Assembly (NCBI GenBank): GCA_017557665.1 | Contig: JAFYYI010000061.1 | Coordinates: forward strand, 1-38,599 | Length of the DNA: 38,599 bases | Origin: Muribaculaceae bacterium | GTDB taxonomy: Bacteria > Bacteroidota > Bacteroidia > Bacteroidales > Muribaculaceae | Direction of reading: 5' to 3' | Part shown: positions 1 to 6,316 of the stretch, in pieces | Layout of the letters: every line of letters begins with the position of its first letter | Numbering within the stretch: position 1 is the stretch's first letter | The notes under the pieces: generated by a model | The model's input: the letters and a program-made list of their open reading frames with translations, nothing else | Told to the model about the DNA's origin: nothing | Databases searched by the model: none | Position numbers and translations under genes: made by a program

Positions 1-927
1 GATGACGATGCTGGTCAGACTTTCGCAGCCCTCGAACGCTAACTCGCCTATCTTTGTTATCGAGTTGGGGATGACGATGCTGGTCAGAGTGCAATTCTTG
101 AACGCCCCGTAACCGATAGCAGTTACCGAGTTGGGGATAATCGTGTTCTTGCAGCCAGCAATTAGCGTATTAGAGGCGGTCTCTATAATTGCAGTGCAGT
201 TGTTGCGCGAATCATATCTTGGATTGCCACTTTCTACCACGATGCCGGTCAGACCAGGGCAATCCATGAATGCCAAGACACCGACCTCTGTTACCGAGTT
301 GGGGATGACGATGCTGGTCAGTCCTGGGCAGTCCATGAACGCACAGACAGCAATGCCTAATGTTCCTTCTTCTAAAGTCATATTCGTTCCGCTTGGCATC
401 GTGCCTTTATACTTATAAGCGACCTTGCCGGCATAGACCAATCCGTCTGGCTGGTTATTGTACCACGCTGTATTATAGAACGCGTAGGAACTGATAGCCG
501 TTACCGAGTTGGGGATGTCGATGCTGGTCAGACCAGTGCAGTCCATGAACGCCTCGTAACCGATAGAAGTTACCGAATTGGGGATGACGATGCTGGTCAG
601 TCCTGTGCACTCGCAGAAGGCACAGGCACCTATTGAAGTTACCGAGTTGGGGATGTTGACGCTTGTCAGCCCTGGGCATCTTAAGAACGCCCCGTCACCG
701 ATTGCAGTTACCGAGTAGGTGGTTCCATCATAGGTGACGGTGGCTGGGATAGTCACCGTGCCGGCGTAATGTAAGCGTAAGGTATGCACTTGCCCATAGG
801 TTACTTCGACTTCATTGCTATTGATTCTATTGTAATAGATACTATCGACCTTGAAGTCGTGGGCCGTGGCGATTGCGGGCAACAGGATGGCCAGCAACAG
901 GATAGAGGTTTTGATGAGTTGTTTCAT
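1..927 (-). CDS. BspA-like leucine-rich repeat surface protein (5' part only)
   Basis: The reading frame opens at an ATG at 927 on the minus strand and stays open to the window edge, giving 309 residues of a longer protein. It begins with a signal peptide (MKQLIKTSILLLAILLPA, cleavage near ATAHD). A short beta-rich N-terminal region follows, then Treponema-type LRR_5 repeats of about 23 residues (GAF..CPGLTSVNIPNSVTSIG pattern). An interruption carries NPRYDSRNNCTAIIETASN and an AGC motif, a known BspA signature. Members of this family are exported and mediate adhesion or ligand binding; that role is inferred here. The C-terminus, where a sorting domain would be, lies outside the window. The same architecture recurs in the gene at 34305-37745. 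Confidence 0.9.
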   Translation of the reverse strand, partial: MKQLIKTSILLLAILLPAIATAHDFKVDSIYYNRINSNEVEVTYGQVHTLRLHYAGTVTIPATVTYDGTTYSVTAIGDGAFLRCPGLTSVNIPNSVTSIGACAFCECTGLTSIVIPNSVTSIGYEAFMDCTGLTSIDIPNSVTAISSYAFYNTAWYNNQPDGLVYAGKVAYKYKGTMPSGTNMTLEEGTLGIAVCAFMDCPGLTSIVIPNSVTEVGVLAFMDCPGLTGIVVESGNPRYDSRNNCTAIIETASNTLIAGCKNTIIPNSVTAIGYGAFKNCTLTSIVIPNSITKIGELAFEGCESLTSIVI

Positions 928-987
928 AATAAAAATGTTTAGAATTAAATAACGGTTAATAAAATCATTGATTTAAAGTTTCGCCGA

Positions 988-995
988 CAAAGGTA
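988..995 (-). promoter_or_regulatory. -7 box of LRR gene promoter
   Basis: TACCTTTG on the minus strand matches the Bacteroidetes -7 consensus TAnnTTTG and lies about 60 bp upstream of the LRR start codon. No convincing TTTG -33 box is seen at the right spacing. Confidence 0.6.
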
Positions 996-1048
996 ATAAA
1001 GATTTTTCAATTTTCATCACAGGCATACCCATTTTCCATAAATCCAAC

Positions 1049-1085
1049 AAAAAAAAGCGGCCGGCTGCGCGGGCAGTCGGTCGCT
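1049..1085 (-). terminator. Intrinsic terminator, probably the original tRNA-Phe terminator
   Basis: A 13-bp stem with two mismatches (arms 1056-1068 and 1073-1085, four-base loop) is followed on the minus strand by eight T. It lies 15 nt past the tRNA-like 3' end in the left repeat (discriminator position 1100). No gene in the window now reads into it from the right. The simplest reading is that it ended tRNA-Phe transcription before the element inserted. Confidence 0.75.
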
Positions 1086-1096
1086 TCGTGTTTTTG

Positions 1097-1111
1097 ATGT
1101 GGTACCTCCGG
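1097..1111. repeat. Left attachment site (15-bp core repeat)
   Basis: Perfect copy of 6113-6127. It corresponds to part of the T-stem, the 3' acceptor strand, the discriminator and the next three bases of tRNA-Phe. The flanking bases differ from the other copy (g/t outside, t/g inside), so the identity is exactly 15 bp. Confidence 0.85.
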
Positions 1112-1296
1112 TAACACAAATATCACATTTATTAACTCTATAAGAATTTGCTTTTACTGATTATCAGCACTTTAATAATCTAAATGATGGTGTAAAGATA
1201 TAATAAAATGTAATAGAATGTAAAAAAATTGCCAGTAAAATTTGCCAGTAATTGAATTTTATCTATCTTTGTGGTGGATTTAAAAATGATATTACT
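1112..1296. promoter_or_regulatory. Left end of element: integrase arm-site repeats and int promoter
   Basis: This AT-rich segment has two direct copies of TTGCCAGTAA (1229-1238 and 1242-1251). Close relatives, GCCAGTTA, occur three times near the other end (6011, 6051 and 6062). Such short repeats beside both att cores are what arm-type integrase sites look like. A Bacteroidetes promoter, TTTG at 1241-1244 then 19 bp then TATCTTTG at 1264-1271, drives int. Its -33 box overlaps the second repeat, which would let bound integrase repress its own gene. Repeats and promoter boxes are seen; the function is inferred. Confidence 0.65.
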
Positions 1297-2676
1297 ATGC
1301 TACAAACAAGATTTGAATTAAGCAACAAGCCCACTCGCACTGGTGGACTTGCCATTATGCTGGTGATTTACATTGGTGGCAAACGCAAAAGAATATCCAC
1401 CCATATTGAAGTAAACACCAAGAGCAATTTCAACTACAAAGCCAAGAAGGGGCATTGGATAACTGGTGTGCCTGATAGTAAATCTCTTAATCAAAGTTTA
1501 AGTAATTTTATAACCGAAGCCGAAGCCAAATATAAGGCACTGGATGAAGGGGCATCAGCAGAAAGTGTAAAACTCGCCCTTAAAGACAAAGACAAGAGCG
1601 ATTCTTTCATCCAGTATGCACATGACTACTTGCAAACCTACTATGACCGGGGGCAACTATCCTACTGGAAGGCTGTCAAGAAATCATTCAATAAGTTTGA
1701 GAAATTTGCCAAGAGCAAAAATTATAGTGATGTGTCCTTTAATGACCTTTCACCAAGAATGATTGAGGACTTCAAGACATTCTTGATTAAGCAAAGGAAT
1801 AGCCGACACCCTGAAATGACCTTGAAGGCATCCACCATTAACCACACCATTAAGCAAATAAGGTTGATTGTCCTGGATGGAATTAAACATGGCAAACTTG
1901 CAGAAAGCAAAGACCCATTCAAGTTATATAAACCCGACAAAAAAGCCGAGGTGGAAAAGTCCAAATTGACTGATGATGAAATCAAAGCCCTGGAAGGACT
2001 TGAACTGGAAGAAGGCAGTTTGTTGTGGCATTGCCGTAATAGTTTCCTTTTCTCATACTATGCAGCAGGGCTTCGGATTGGCGATTTGCTCCGGATGCGT
2101 TGGATCAATATCCAAGATGGCCGACTTATCTATATTATGATGAAGAATGGGAAAGGAAGGAACTTAATACTTGTTCCACAAGCAAGAGCCATTCTTGCCA
2201 AGTACCATTCCGAAGAATCAAAACCTACCGATTTTATCTTCCCATTCCTGGCCAACGAGAAGGCACCATTTATAAAATGGTTAGACAACACCGAAACCAT
2301 GCCAGTAGAGGTCAAGAAAACTTTTCTTAATGCCATCAGTCGCAAAACTGCGCTAATCAATAAGTACCTTCCTAAGCTGGCTGAAAAGGCTGGCATAGAT
2401 AAGAAATTAAGTACCCACATTGCAAGGCACTCATTTGCTCACCAAGCAATGGAGATGGGCATCACTGGAAGCGAGGTACAAAACCTTCTTGCCCACAGCG
2501 ACCTATCAACCACGCAACAATATATGGGAAGCCTGGACACATCGGAAGCCGATGCAGCCCTTAACAAAGTCTTTTCATCCGGCAAGCCCATCGATAAGAA
2601 ATCTCAACTGATAGAACTGATTCAAGGCATGAATGAAGAACAACTGGCAGCAATGCTGGAGAAGATAAACCAATAA
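1297..2676 (+). CDS. Tyrosine recombinase / integrase of the tRNA-Phe element
   Basis: Site-specific recombinase of 459 residues that should insert and excise the element by cutting in the 15-bp core. The N-terminal half holds an arm-binding region and a SAM-like core-binding domain. The C-terminal catalytic domain shows the full set: Arg260 (GLRIGDLL), a lysine in the KNGKGRN hairpin, His374-x-x-Arg377 (HIARHSF), His400 (LLAHSD) and nucleophile Tyr409 (QQYMG). I chose the ATG at 1297; the frame is open back to a TTG at 1252, but that lies upstream of the promoter's expected start site. The following gene begins 12 bp later, so the two are probably cotranscribed. It resembles integrases of Bacteroidetes mobile elements. 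Confidence 0.93.
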   Translation: MLQTRFELSNKPTRTGGLAIMLVIYIGGKRKRISTHIEVNTKSNFNYKAKKGHWITGVPDSKSLNQSLSNFITEAEAKYKALDEGASAESVKLALKDKDKSDSFIQYAHDYLQTYYDRGQLSYWKAVKKSFNKFEKFAKSKNYSDVSFNDLSPRMIEDFKTFLIKQRNSRHPEMTLKASTINHTIKQIRLIVLDGIKHGKLAESKDPFKLYKPDKKAEVEKSKLTDDEIKALEGLELEEGSLLWHCRNSFLFSYYAAGLRIGDLLRMRWINIQDGRLIYIMMKNGKGRNLILVPQARAILAKYHSEESKPTDFIFPFLANEKAPFIKWLDNTETMPVEVKKTFLNAISRKTALINKYLPKLAEKAGIDKKLSTHIARHSFAHQAMEMGITGSEVQNLLAHSDLSTTQQYMGSLDTSEADAALNKVFSSGKPIDKKSQLIELIQGMNEEQLAAMLEKINQ

Positions 2677-2688
2677 AGACCAACTTCA

Positions 2689-3321
2689 ATGGAACAATCA
2701 TTTAAAGAAAAAGCAATAGAAGTACTGGCGAGATATGGACTTGAAGCCACTGATGCAGTAATTTCGGAATTGTATGAGGGATTCCAATTGTCAAAACAAA
2801 CCGACAACCCATGCAGCACCGAGGAAGAAGAATTGTTGCTGCTTCTTCACATGTGCGAGGATATTGAGATTAAAGGTACCATCAGACACCCATTAGGCCA
2901 GTTTATCAAATCACAAGCACATAAAGTCACTCTTTCGGACTATAAAGCCAGGCTGGAAGAACTTATCAAGCAATCGTACTTTAAGAGATTCAGCAATAAA
3001 GAAGAAATCAATTACGATAACCTGGCAGAACATATTAGGTTAAAAAAAATAATGATGAAGGGTGCAATATTCAATCGCAATGAAGCGTATGGGGCTATGG
3101 CGCACCAGGCAATTGGAATACTCAATAAGGTGAAAGACTTCAATAGTAAGCGTATGAATCAAACAAAGCAGTATAGTATCATCTATGACCTAATGCAGCC
3201 TTTTATCAGCAGCACTCCCCCAAAAGACATTTCAATCATGGTGGAGAGAGAAAAGCGAGGTGAGGTGAAAAACTGGCTTAAAGCATTCACAAATTCTTAT
3301 AAGGCGCAAAAGGATATTTAA
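2689..3321 (+). CDS. Uncharacterised element protein, 210 aa
   Basis: I do not recognise this protein. It is predicted to be soluble and mostly helical, with no signal peptide or membrane segment. It has a run of acidic residues followed by leucines near residues 44-53 (TEEEELLLLL) and a Lys/Arg-rich central and C-terminal part. It starts 12 bp after int and is followed by a terminator at 3340-3378, so int and this gene form one unit. A recombination accessory or regulatory role would fit that linkage, but nothing in the sequence proves it. Confidence 0.75.
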   Translation: MEQSFKEKAIEVLARYGLEATDAVISELYEGFQLSKQTDNPCSTEEEELLLLLHMCEDIEIKGTIRHPLGQFIKSQAHKVTLSDYKARLEELIKQSYFKRFSNKEEINYDNLAEHIRLKKIMMKGAIFNRNEAYGAMAHQAIGILNKVKDFNSKRMNQTKQYSIIYDLMQPFISSTPPKDISIMVEREKRGEVKNWLKAFTNSYKAQKDI

Positions 3322-3339
3322 TAAACTATTGATAATCAA

Positions 3340-3378
3340 GTGGGTAAAAATTCAACTTTTTATCCACTATTTTTTCCC
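3340..3378 (+). terminator. Intrinsic terminator after the int operon
   Basis: Arms 3340-3350 and 3357-3367 form an 11-bp stem with one G-T pair and a six-base loop. TATTTTTTCCC follows. It separates the int unit from the next operon. Confidence 0.75.
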
Positions 3379-3400
3379 AATTCCTACAAATCCACCCCAT

Positions 3401-3408
3401 TACCTTTG
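3401..3408 (+). promoter_or_regulatory. -7 box of the second element operon
   Basis: TACCTTTG, about 64 bp before the HTH gene at 3472 and just after the terminator. The -33 region is not a clear match. Confidence 0.55.
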
Positions 3409-3471
3409 CAGTGCATTCCAGGAACAAAGTAGCGATGTTGCGATTTGAAACCCCTGATGCATTCAACTTAA

Positions 3472-3783
3472 ATGAGTACAAAAGAGACAAACAACCAGGC
3501 AAGGCCTACTATCGTGATGCTTCCGGAAGCCGAATGGGAAAACATCAAAGGCTTATTGAGCGAAGTAAAGAACACACTGAAAACCAAGTCAGCTGAAGAA
3601 ATCAATTCCCAATGGCTTGAATCCGACAAAGCAAGAGAGTTACTGGGAGTAAGCCGGAAGACCTGGCAGACCTACCGGGATAACCGAGTGTTGCCCTTTG
3701 TTCAGTTTGGCCGAAAAATCTTTGTGCGCAGGGCAGATCTTGAAGCCTTCATGGAGAAGCACTTAATCATGGCAAAGGCATGA
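3472..3783 (+). CDS. Helix-turn-helix protein, excisionase type (HTH_17)
   Basis: Protein of 103 residues with a C-terminal winged HTH of the MerR/excisionase type. SDKARELLGVSRKTWQTYRD forms the helix-turn-helix, and the wing carries VQFGRKIFVRRADLEAFM. The N-terminal 45 residues look helical (IKGLLSEVKNTLKTKSAEE) and may dimerise. Proteins like this in Bacteroidetes elements act as recombination directionality factors or regulators, which is my inference here. Its stop codon overlaps the next start (ATGA at 3780-3783), so translation is coupled to the 161-residue protein downstream. Confidence 0.85.
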   Translation: MSTKETNNQARPTIVMLPEAEWENIKGLLSEVKNTLKTKSAEEINSQWLESDKARELLGVSRKTWQTYRDNRVLPFVQFGRKIFVRRADLEAFMEKHLIMAKA

Positions 3784-4265
3784 GCAACAAGAGAACATTG
3801 AAAGTGGCTTCCTATAGTCTAAAGCAAGGCACTGCAACAAGCTATTATCTTGAAGATAGCAATGCGGTTTGGCCACTTCCGAGAAGATTGAGCATTAGCT
3901 CTAATGACATGACCCATGTAGTAAGAGCCGGGCGCATGAACTACCGCAAGTCGGTGGGGCAACTTATTGGGGGCTTCACAAGGGAAGAAACAAGCCCATT
4001 GAAAGCCTATAAGCCCTTTAAGTTACGCACCCAGTTATGGGAGGTTGATGGGCATCCTGGACTGGCCTATGGCACTACTGGCATAACAAATCAGCAGGGC
4101 AAAATCAGCGATACTGGTGACCTGGTGTTGCTGTACCAGGTTGATGAGCGCACCATTAAGATTTATTATGTGGAAGGGGCTGGTACCCCTGATGGGTTGG
4201 CCGAGGTGTTAAAACTAATTGATGAAGGGGAGCGAACTTCACAGCCCACACCCCTTCGGATTTAA
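3780..4265 (+). CDS. Uncharacterised element protein, 161 aa
   Basis: I do not recognise it. The protein is soluble and mixed alpha/beta, with basic patches (NKRTLKVAS, RLSISS, VVRAGRMNYRKSVG). It begins in a 4-base ATGA overlap with the HTH gene and ends 8 bp before the next gene, so the three genes form one tightly coupled operon. That coupling suggests it works with the HTH protein and the 236-residue protein. Confidence 0.75.
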   Translation: MSNKRTLKVASYSLKQGTATSYYLEDSNAVWPLPRRLSISSNDMTHVVRAGRMNYRKSVGQLIGGFTREETSPLKAYKPFKLRTQLWEVDGHPGLAYGTTGITNQQGKISDTGDLVLLYQVDERTIKIYYVEGAGTPDGLAEVLKLIDEGERTSQPTPLRI

Positions 4266-4273
4266 AAAATGAT

Positions 4274-4984
4274 ATGCGCAAAGATAATACTTTTGACCGA
4301 AGGTACATCAATTTTCCGATAACTATTTTGCGGACATTCCCTGAGCAGCCGAAGCAAACACTTGTGCTGGCATTGCGGTATAGTTTAGGCCACCACATGC
4401 TGGCTAAGGGGAAAACTCTCAACGAAGCAAAGGACTATCTTTTGATTCCACCGAATTGGGTCTTTCATGAGGAACAATGCCGTAATGATTACATTAAGAA
4501 TCATGGCGGAGTGCAATGTGGCATTAATCGTGAGTCTTTTCTATTTTGGTTATATGATATCGACACTTGTTCCGAATTTGAGCAAATGAAGCTGCTAATG
4601 TACCTTGCTGCCCATTCTATTCTCGGCACTGGCCGAGGGAAGGTAGTCAGAACTAATTTCCGTATGCTTTTCAGTCGCATGGCTGGCCGACAACAACCAT
4701 TTGCCAGCGATGCCGAATTGCTTGCCAATGCCCATCCTAAAATCGCAGCATGGTATACCACAAGAAAGCGAAGGACACTATTGCGAGGGATATTTGAACT
4801 GGGAATTTGCAACTTCCCCGGCAGGGGAGTATGGCTTGCCTATGGCCATCAACAAAAGGACATAGACAGACTTGTGGCCGAGGTAGAGCGCAGAAGGTAC
4901 AAAGACCCCAGCGAGCAAACCTATTCCGCCATGCTCAAAGAAGCAAAGGCAAAGGCCAATAATATCAGGCCAGCACCACCCTAA
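4274..4984 (+). CDS. Uncharacterised element protein, 236 aa (candidate replication or maintenance protein)
   Basis: I do not recognise the family. The protein is soluble and basic, with a strongly charged C-terminal half (TTRKRRTLLRG and EVERRRYKDPSE). No relaxase, primase or helicase motif is visible. It is the last gene of the HTH-161-236 operon and lies directly before a noncoding segment holding repeated AATTGC and GGGGTCCCA motifs. An initiator-like DNA-binding role is possible from that position alone. A minus-strand frame overlapping its end (4778-5209) lacks support and is not called. Confidence 0.7.
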   Translation: MRKDNTFDRRYINFPITILRTFPEQPKQTLVLALRYSLGHHMLAKGKTLNEAKDYLLIPPNWVFHEEQCRNDYIKNHGGVQCGINRESFLFWLYDIDTCSEFEQMKLLMYLAAHSILGTGRGKVVRTNFRMLFSRMAGRQQPFASDAELLANAHPKIAAWYTTRKRRTLLRGIFELGICNFPGRGVWLAYGHQQKDIDRLVAEVERRRYKDPSEQTYSAMLKEAKAKANNIRPAPP

Positions 4985-5339
4985 TAAGGGGTCCCAAAAT
5001 GTTTGGAATCCTGGTGTGAAATCTCTCTTGGGGGATGTCGCAAGGTAGGCTAAGTGGGGGTCCCATTGCACCTTTGCTTTTGGTGTGACTTTTATACCGC
5101 GACGATACCCAGTTAATTGCCCAGGAAGCGCACAAATTGCACCTGGCTGCACCCATGTAAAAGGACAGCCAATTGCCCTACCGATACAAAAGAAGCCAGC
5201 AGAGTGCAATTAATCACTATTGTTAGGGCAAATGGGCAAGGAATTGCCATCATGCGAAGGGAGTGTTTTATGATTATCTCTACTTAATATCCAATTTAGT
5301 CACTCATGCAATCTAATGGCAGAAATAGTTTGCCAATCC
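4985..5339. other. Noncoding element segment with repeated short motifs
   Basis: No gene is seen here. Two copies of GGGGTCCCA occur at 4988-4996 and 5057-5065. AATTGC occurs at 5115, 5135, 5171 and 5242 and, inverted, at 5206, with spacings of 20, 36, 35 and 36 bp. This could be a protein-binding array such as an origin or operator region, but the motif is short and the function is unproven. Confidence 0.45.
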
Positions 5340-5371
5340 TTTGTCCTGATGGGAAGAATTTTGTACCTTTG
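5340..5371 (+). promoter_or_regulatory. Promoter of the second HTH gene
   Basis: TTTG at 5340-5343, 20 bp, then TACCTTTG at 5364-5371: a good Bacteroidetes promoter. It places transcription start near 5378, so the ATG at 5390 is the usable start and an upstream ATG at 5306 is not. Confidence 0.75.
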
Positions 5372-5389
5372 AGAACAAAAATAATTGAT

Positions 5390-5809
5390 ATGGATTTATC
5401 GTATATCTTTGATGAGTTAAGCAGGGAAGAACAACAAATGATTATAGAGGACATTGCTGCCATTGCAATCAGGGCAGCATTAGACCACCTTGCGACAATG
5501 ACCGATGCCGAGAAACAAGCCGTAATGCAGTCTGCAATGGGTAACCGACTGATGCCAGCCAGTGTGGTCTGCAAGCATTTGGGAATATCAAGAAGCACAT
5601 TGGGGCGATGGGTGAAGGCAGGGCGATTACCGATGCACAAGATAGGGGGAAGGTGCTTTATTGATTCAGCCGACATAGGTAGGGCTACCCAGCGACACAA
5701 ACACCAAGTAAGGCCAATAACACAACCTAAGGCAGAACCAGCGACACTACCTTCAGGCCAAGCATTCATAATAACCCACCGAAGTAATCAATATCAGGAT
5801 GACTGGTAA
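5390..5809 (+). CDS. Second helix-turn-helix protein of the element (HTH_17/excisionase type)
   Basis: Protein of 139 residues. An acidic N-terminal region (MDLSYIFDELSREEQQMIIED, then further helix) is followed near residues 55-98 by an excisionase-type HTH (MPASVVCKHLGISRSTLGRW) with a short wing (KIGGRCFIDSADIG). The basic, Gln- and Pro-rich tail looks disordered. It has its own promoter and is the gene nearest the tRNA-side att site, a common place for an excision factor. It could also be a repressor. It differs from the HTH protein at 3472 in length and N-terminus, so the element has two distinct regulators of this class. Confidence 0.85.
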   Translation: MDLSYIFDELSREEQQMIIEDIAAIAIRAALDHLATMTDAEKQAVMQSAMGNRLMPASVVCKHLGISRSTLGRWVKAGRLPMHKIGGRCFIDSADIGRATQRHKHQVRPITQPKAEPATLPSGQAFIITHRSNQYQDDW

Positions 5810-6112
5810 TGATGCCCATTCTAAACCCATGTACAGCTTTAATAAGGATTAAACCATTATCCCTTATATATTATATAAAGTCTTATCCCTTATTAATTTA
5901 TTATTAAAGGTGAACACCACCTGAACACCATTCAACACACATGGGGTACAACAAAGTGAACACCATGATGGTCACCAACAAAAGGTGTTACGCAAGCCAG
6001 CATCAAGAAAGCCAGTTAAGTCCAAAATCAGTACCAAAACTGGGTGTTTTGCCAGTTATATGCCAGTTAAAAAAGAAAAAGTGACTGATACCCAGCCACT
6101 TGTCTGCTAATT
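5810..6112. other. Right end of element: AT-rich tract, direct repeats and integrase arm-type repeats
   Basis: No gene is seen. Seen features: TTATCCCTTA twice within an AT-rich stretch (about 5850-5909); TGAACACCA three times (5911-5919, 5922-5930, 5957-5965; spacings 11 and 35 bp); and GCCAGTTA three times (6011-6018, 6051-6058, 6062-6069), matching the repeats near the left end. The last set is a likely integrase arm-site array. The TGAACACCA set with the AT-rich tract could be excisionase sites or an origin. Confidence 0.55.
6069..6100 (-). terminator. Element-supplied terminator for tRNA-Phe
   Basis: Arms 6080-6087 and 6093-6100 form an 8-bp stem with one G-T pair and a five-base loop. 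On the minus strand it is followed by TTTTTCTTTTTT. It starts 16 nt beyond the tRNA 3' end, almost the same distance (15 nt) as the stranded terminator at 1049-1085. It lies inside the element, so the element brought it. Confidence 0.8.
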
Positions 6113-6127
6113 ATGTGGTACCTCCGG
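6113..6127. repeat. Right attachment site (15-bp core repeat, in tRNA-Phe 3' end)
   Basis: Perfect copy of 1097-1111. It spans the last 12 bases of tRNA-Phe and three beyond, so crossover here leaves the tRNA sequence intact. Confidence 0.85.
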
Positions 6128-6187
6128 GGATCGAACCAGGGACACGCGGATTTTCAGTCCACTGCTCTACCACTGAGCTAAGGTACC
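6116..6187 (-). tRNA. tRNA-Phe (GAA)
   Basis: 72 nt fold as a standard cloverleaf: a perfect 7-bp acceptor stem (GGTACCT with AGGTACC), a D-arm GCTC/GAGC, an anticodon stem GTGGA/TCCGC with loop CTGAAAA (anticodon GAA), a five-base variable loop, and a T-loop TTCGATC. CCA is not encoded. The T-stem has one U-C mismatch (positions 51 and 63). This gene is the insertion target of the element at 1097-6127, whose core repeat regenerates its 3' end. Confidence 0.95.
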
Positions 6188-6203
6188 TTTTCAAAAGCGA
6201 CTG

Positions 6204-6235
6204 CAAAGATACGTCGACTTTTTGACGTGACCAAA
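6204..6235 (-). promoter_or_regulatory. tRNA-Phe promoter
   Basis: On the minus strand, TTTG (6232-6235), 20 bp, then TATCTTTG (6204-6211). The expected start is about 10 nt before the mature tRNA 5' end at 6187. Confidence 0.75.
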
Positions 6236-6282
6236 TTTTTTGAGGAAAATTTTATTTTTTTCTTTTTTTCGGTGAAAAGCAT

Positions 6283-6290
6283 TACTTTTG
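6283..6290 (+). promoter_or_regulatory. -7 box of the UbiA-gene promoter
   Basis: TACTTTTG fits TAnnTTTG and lies 27 bp before the start codon. The -33 region is a T-tract without a clear TTTG. This promoter diverges from that of tRNA-Phe. Confidence 0.6.
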
Positions 6291-6316
6291 TGAAACGAAT
6301 AAAAACATGACCAGAT

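Larger units (their letters stand above)
1097..6127. mobile_element. Cryptic integrative element in tRNA-Phe (about 5.0 kb)
   Basis: A perfect 15-bp direct repeat (1097-1111 and 6113-6127) bounds the block. It equals the 3' end of tRNA-Phe plus three bases beyond it. Inside are a tyrosine recombinase next to the left repeat, two excisionase-type HTH genes and three unrecognised genes, all on the plus strand. Repeat-rich noncoding segments lie at 4985-5339 and 5810-6112. The DNA is clearly more AT-rich than the flanking core genes. No relaxase, transposase, phage structural gene or cargo is seen, so it is either a minimal self-excising element relying on a helper, or a phage-satellite-like unit. 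The intact tRNA gene lies at the end opposite the integrase. Confidence 0.88.

Noticed and set aside
1..927. LRR repeats (LTS-IPNSV) as a DNA-level repeat or recombination array
   Set aside because: The periodicity follows codons of an LRR protein with synonymous variation, so the protein explains it.
4778..5209. Open frame of 143 codons on the minus strand
   Set aside because: It overlaps the end of the 236-residue element gene, has no promoter or family resemblance, and its composition looks like an antisense shadow plus intergenic DNA.
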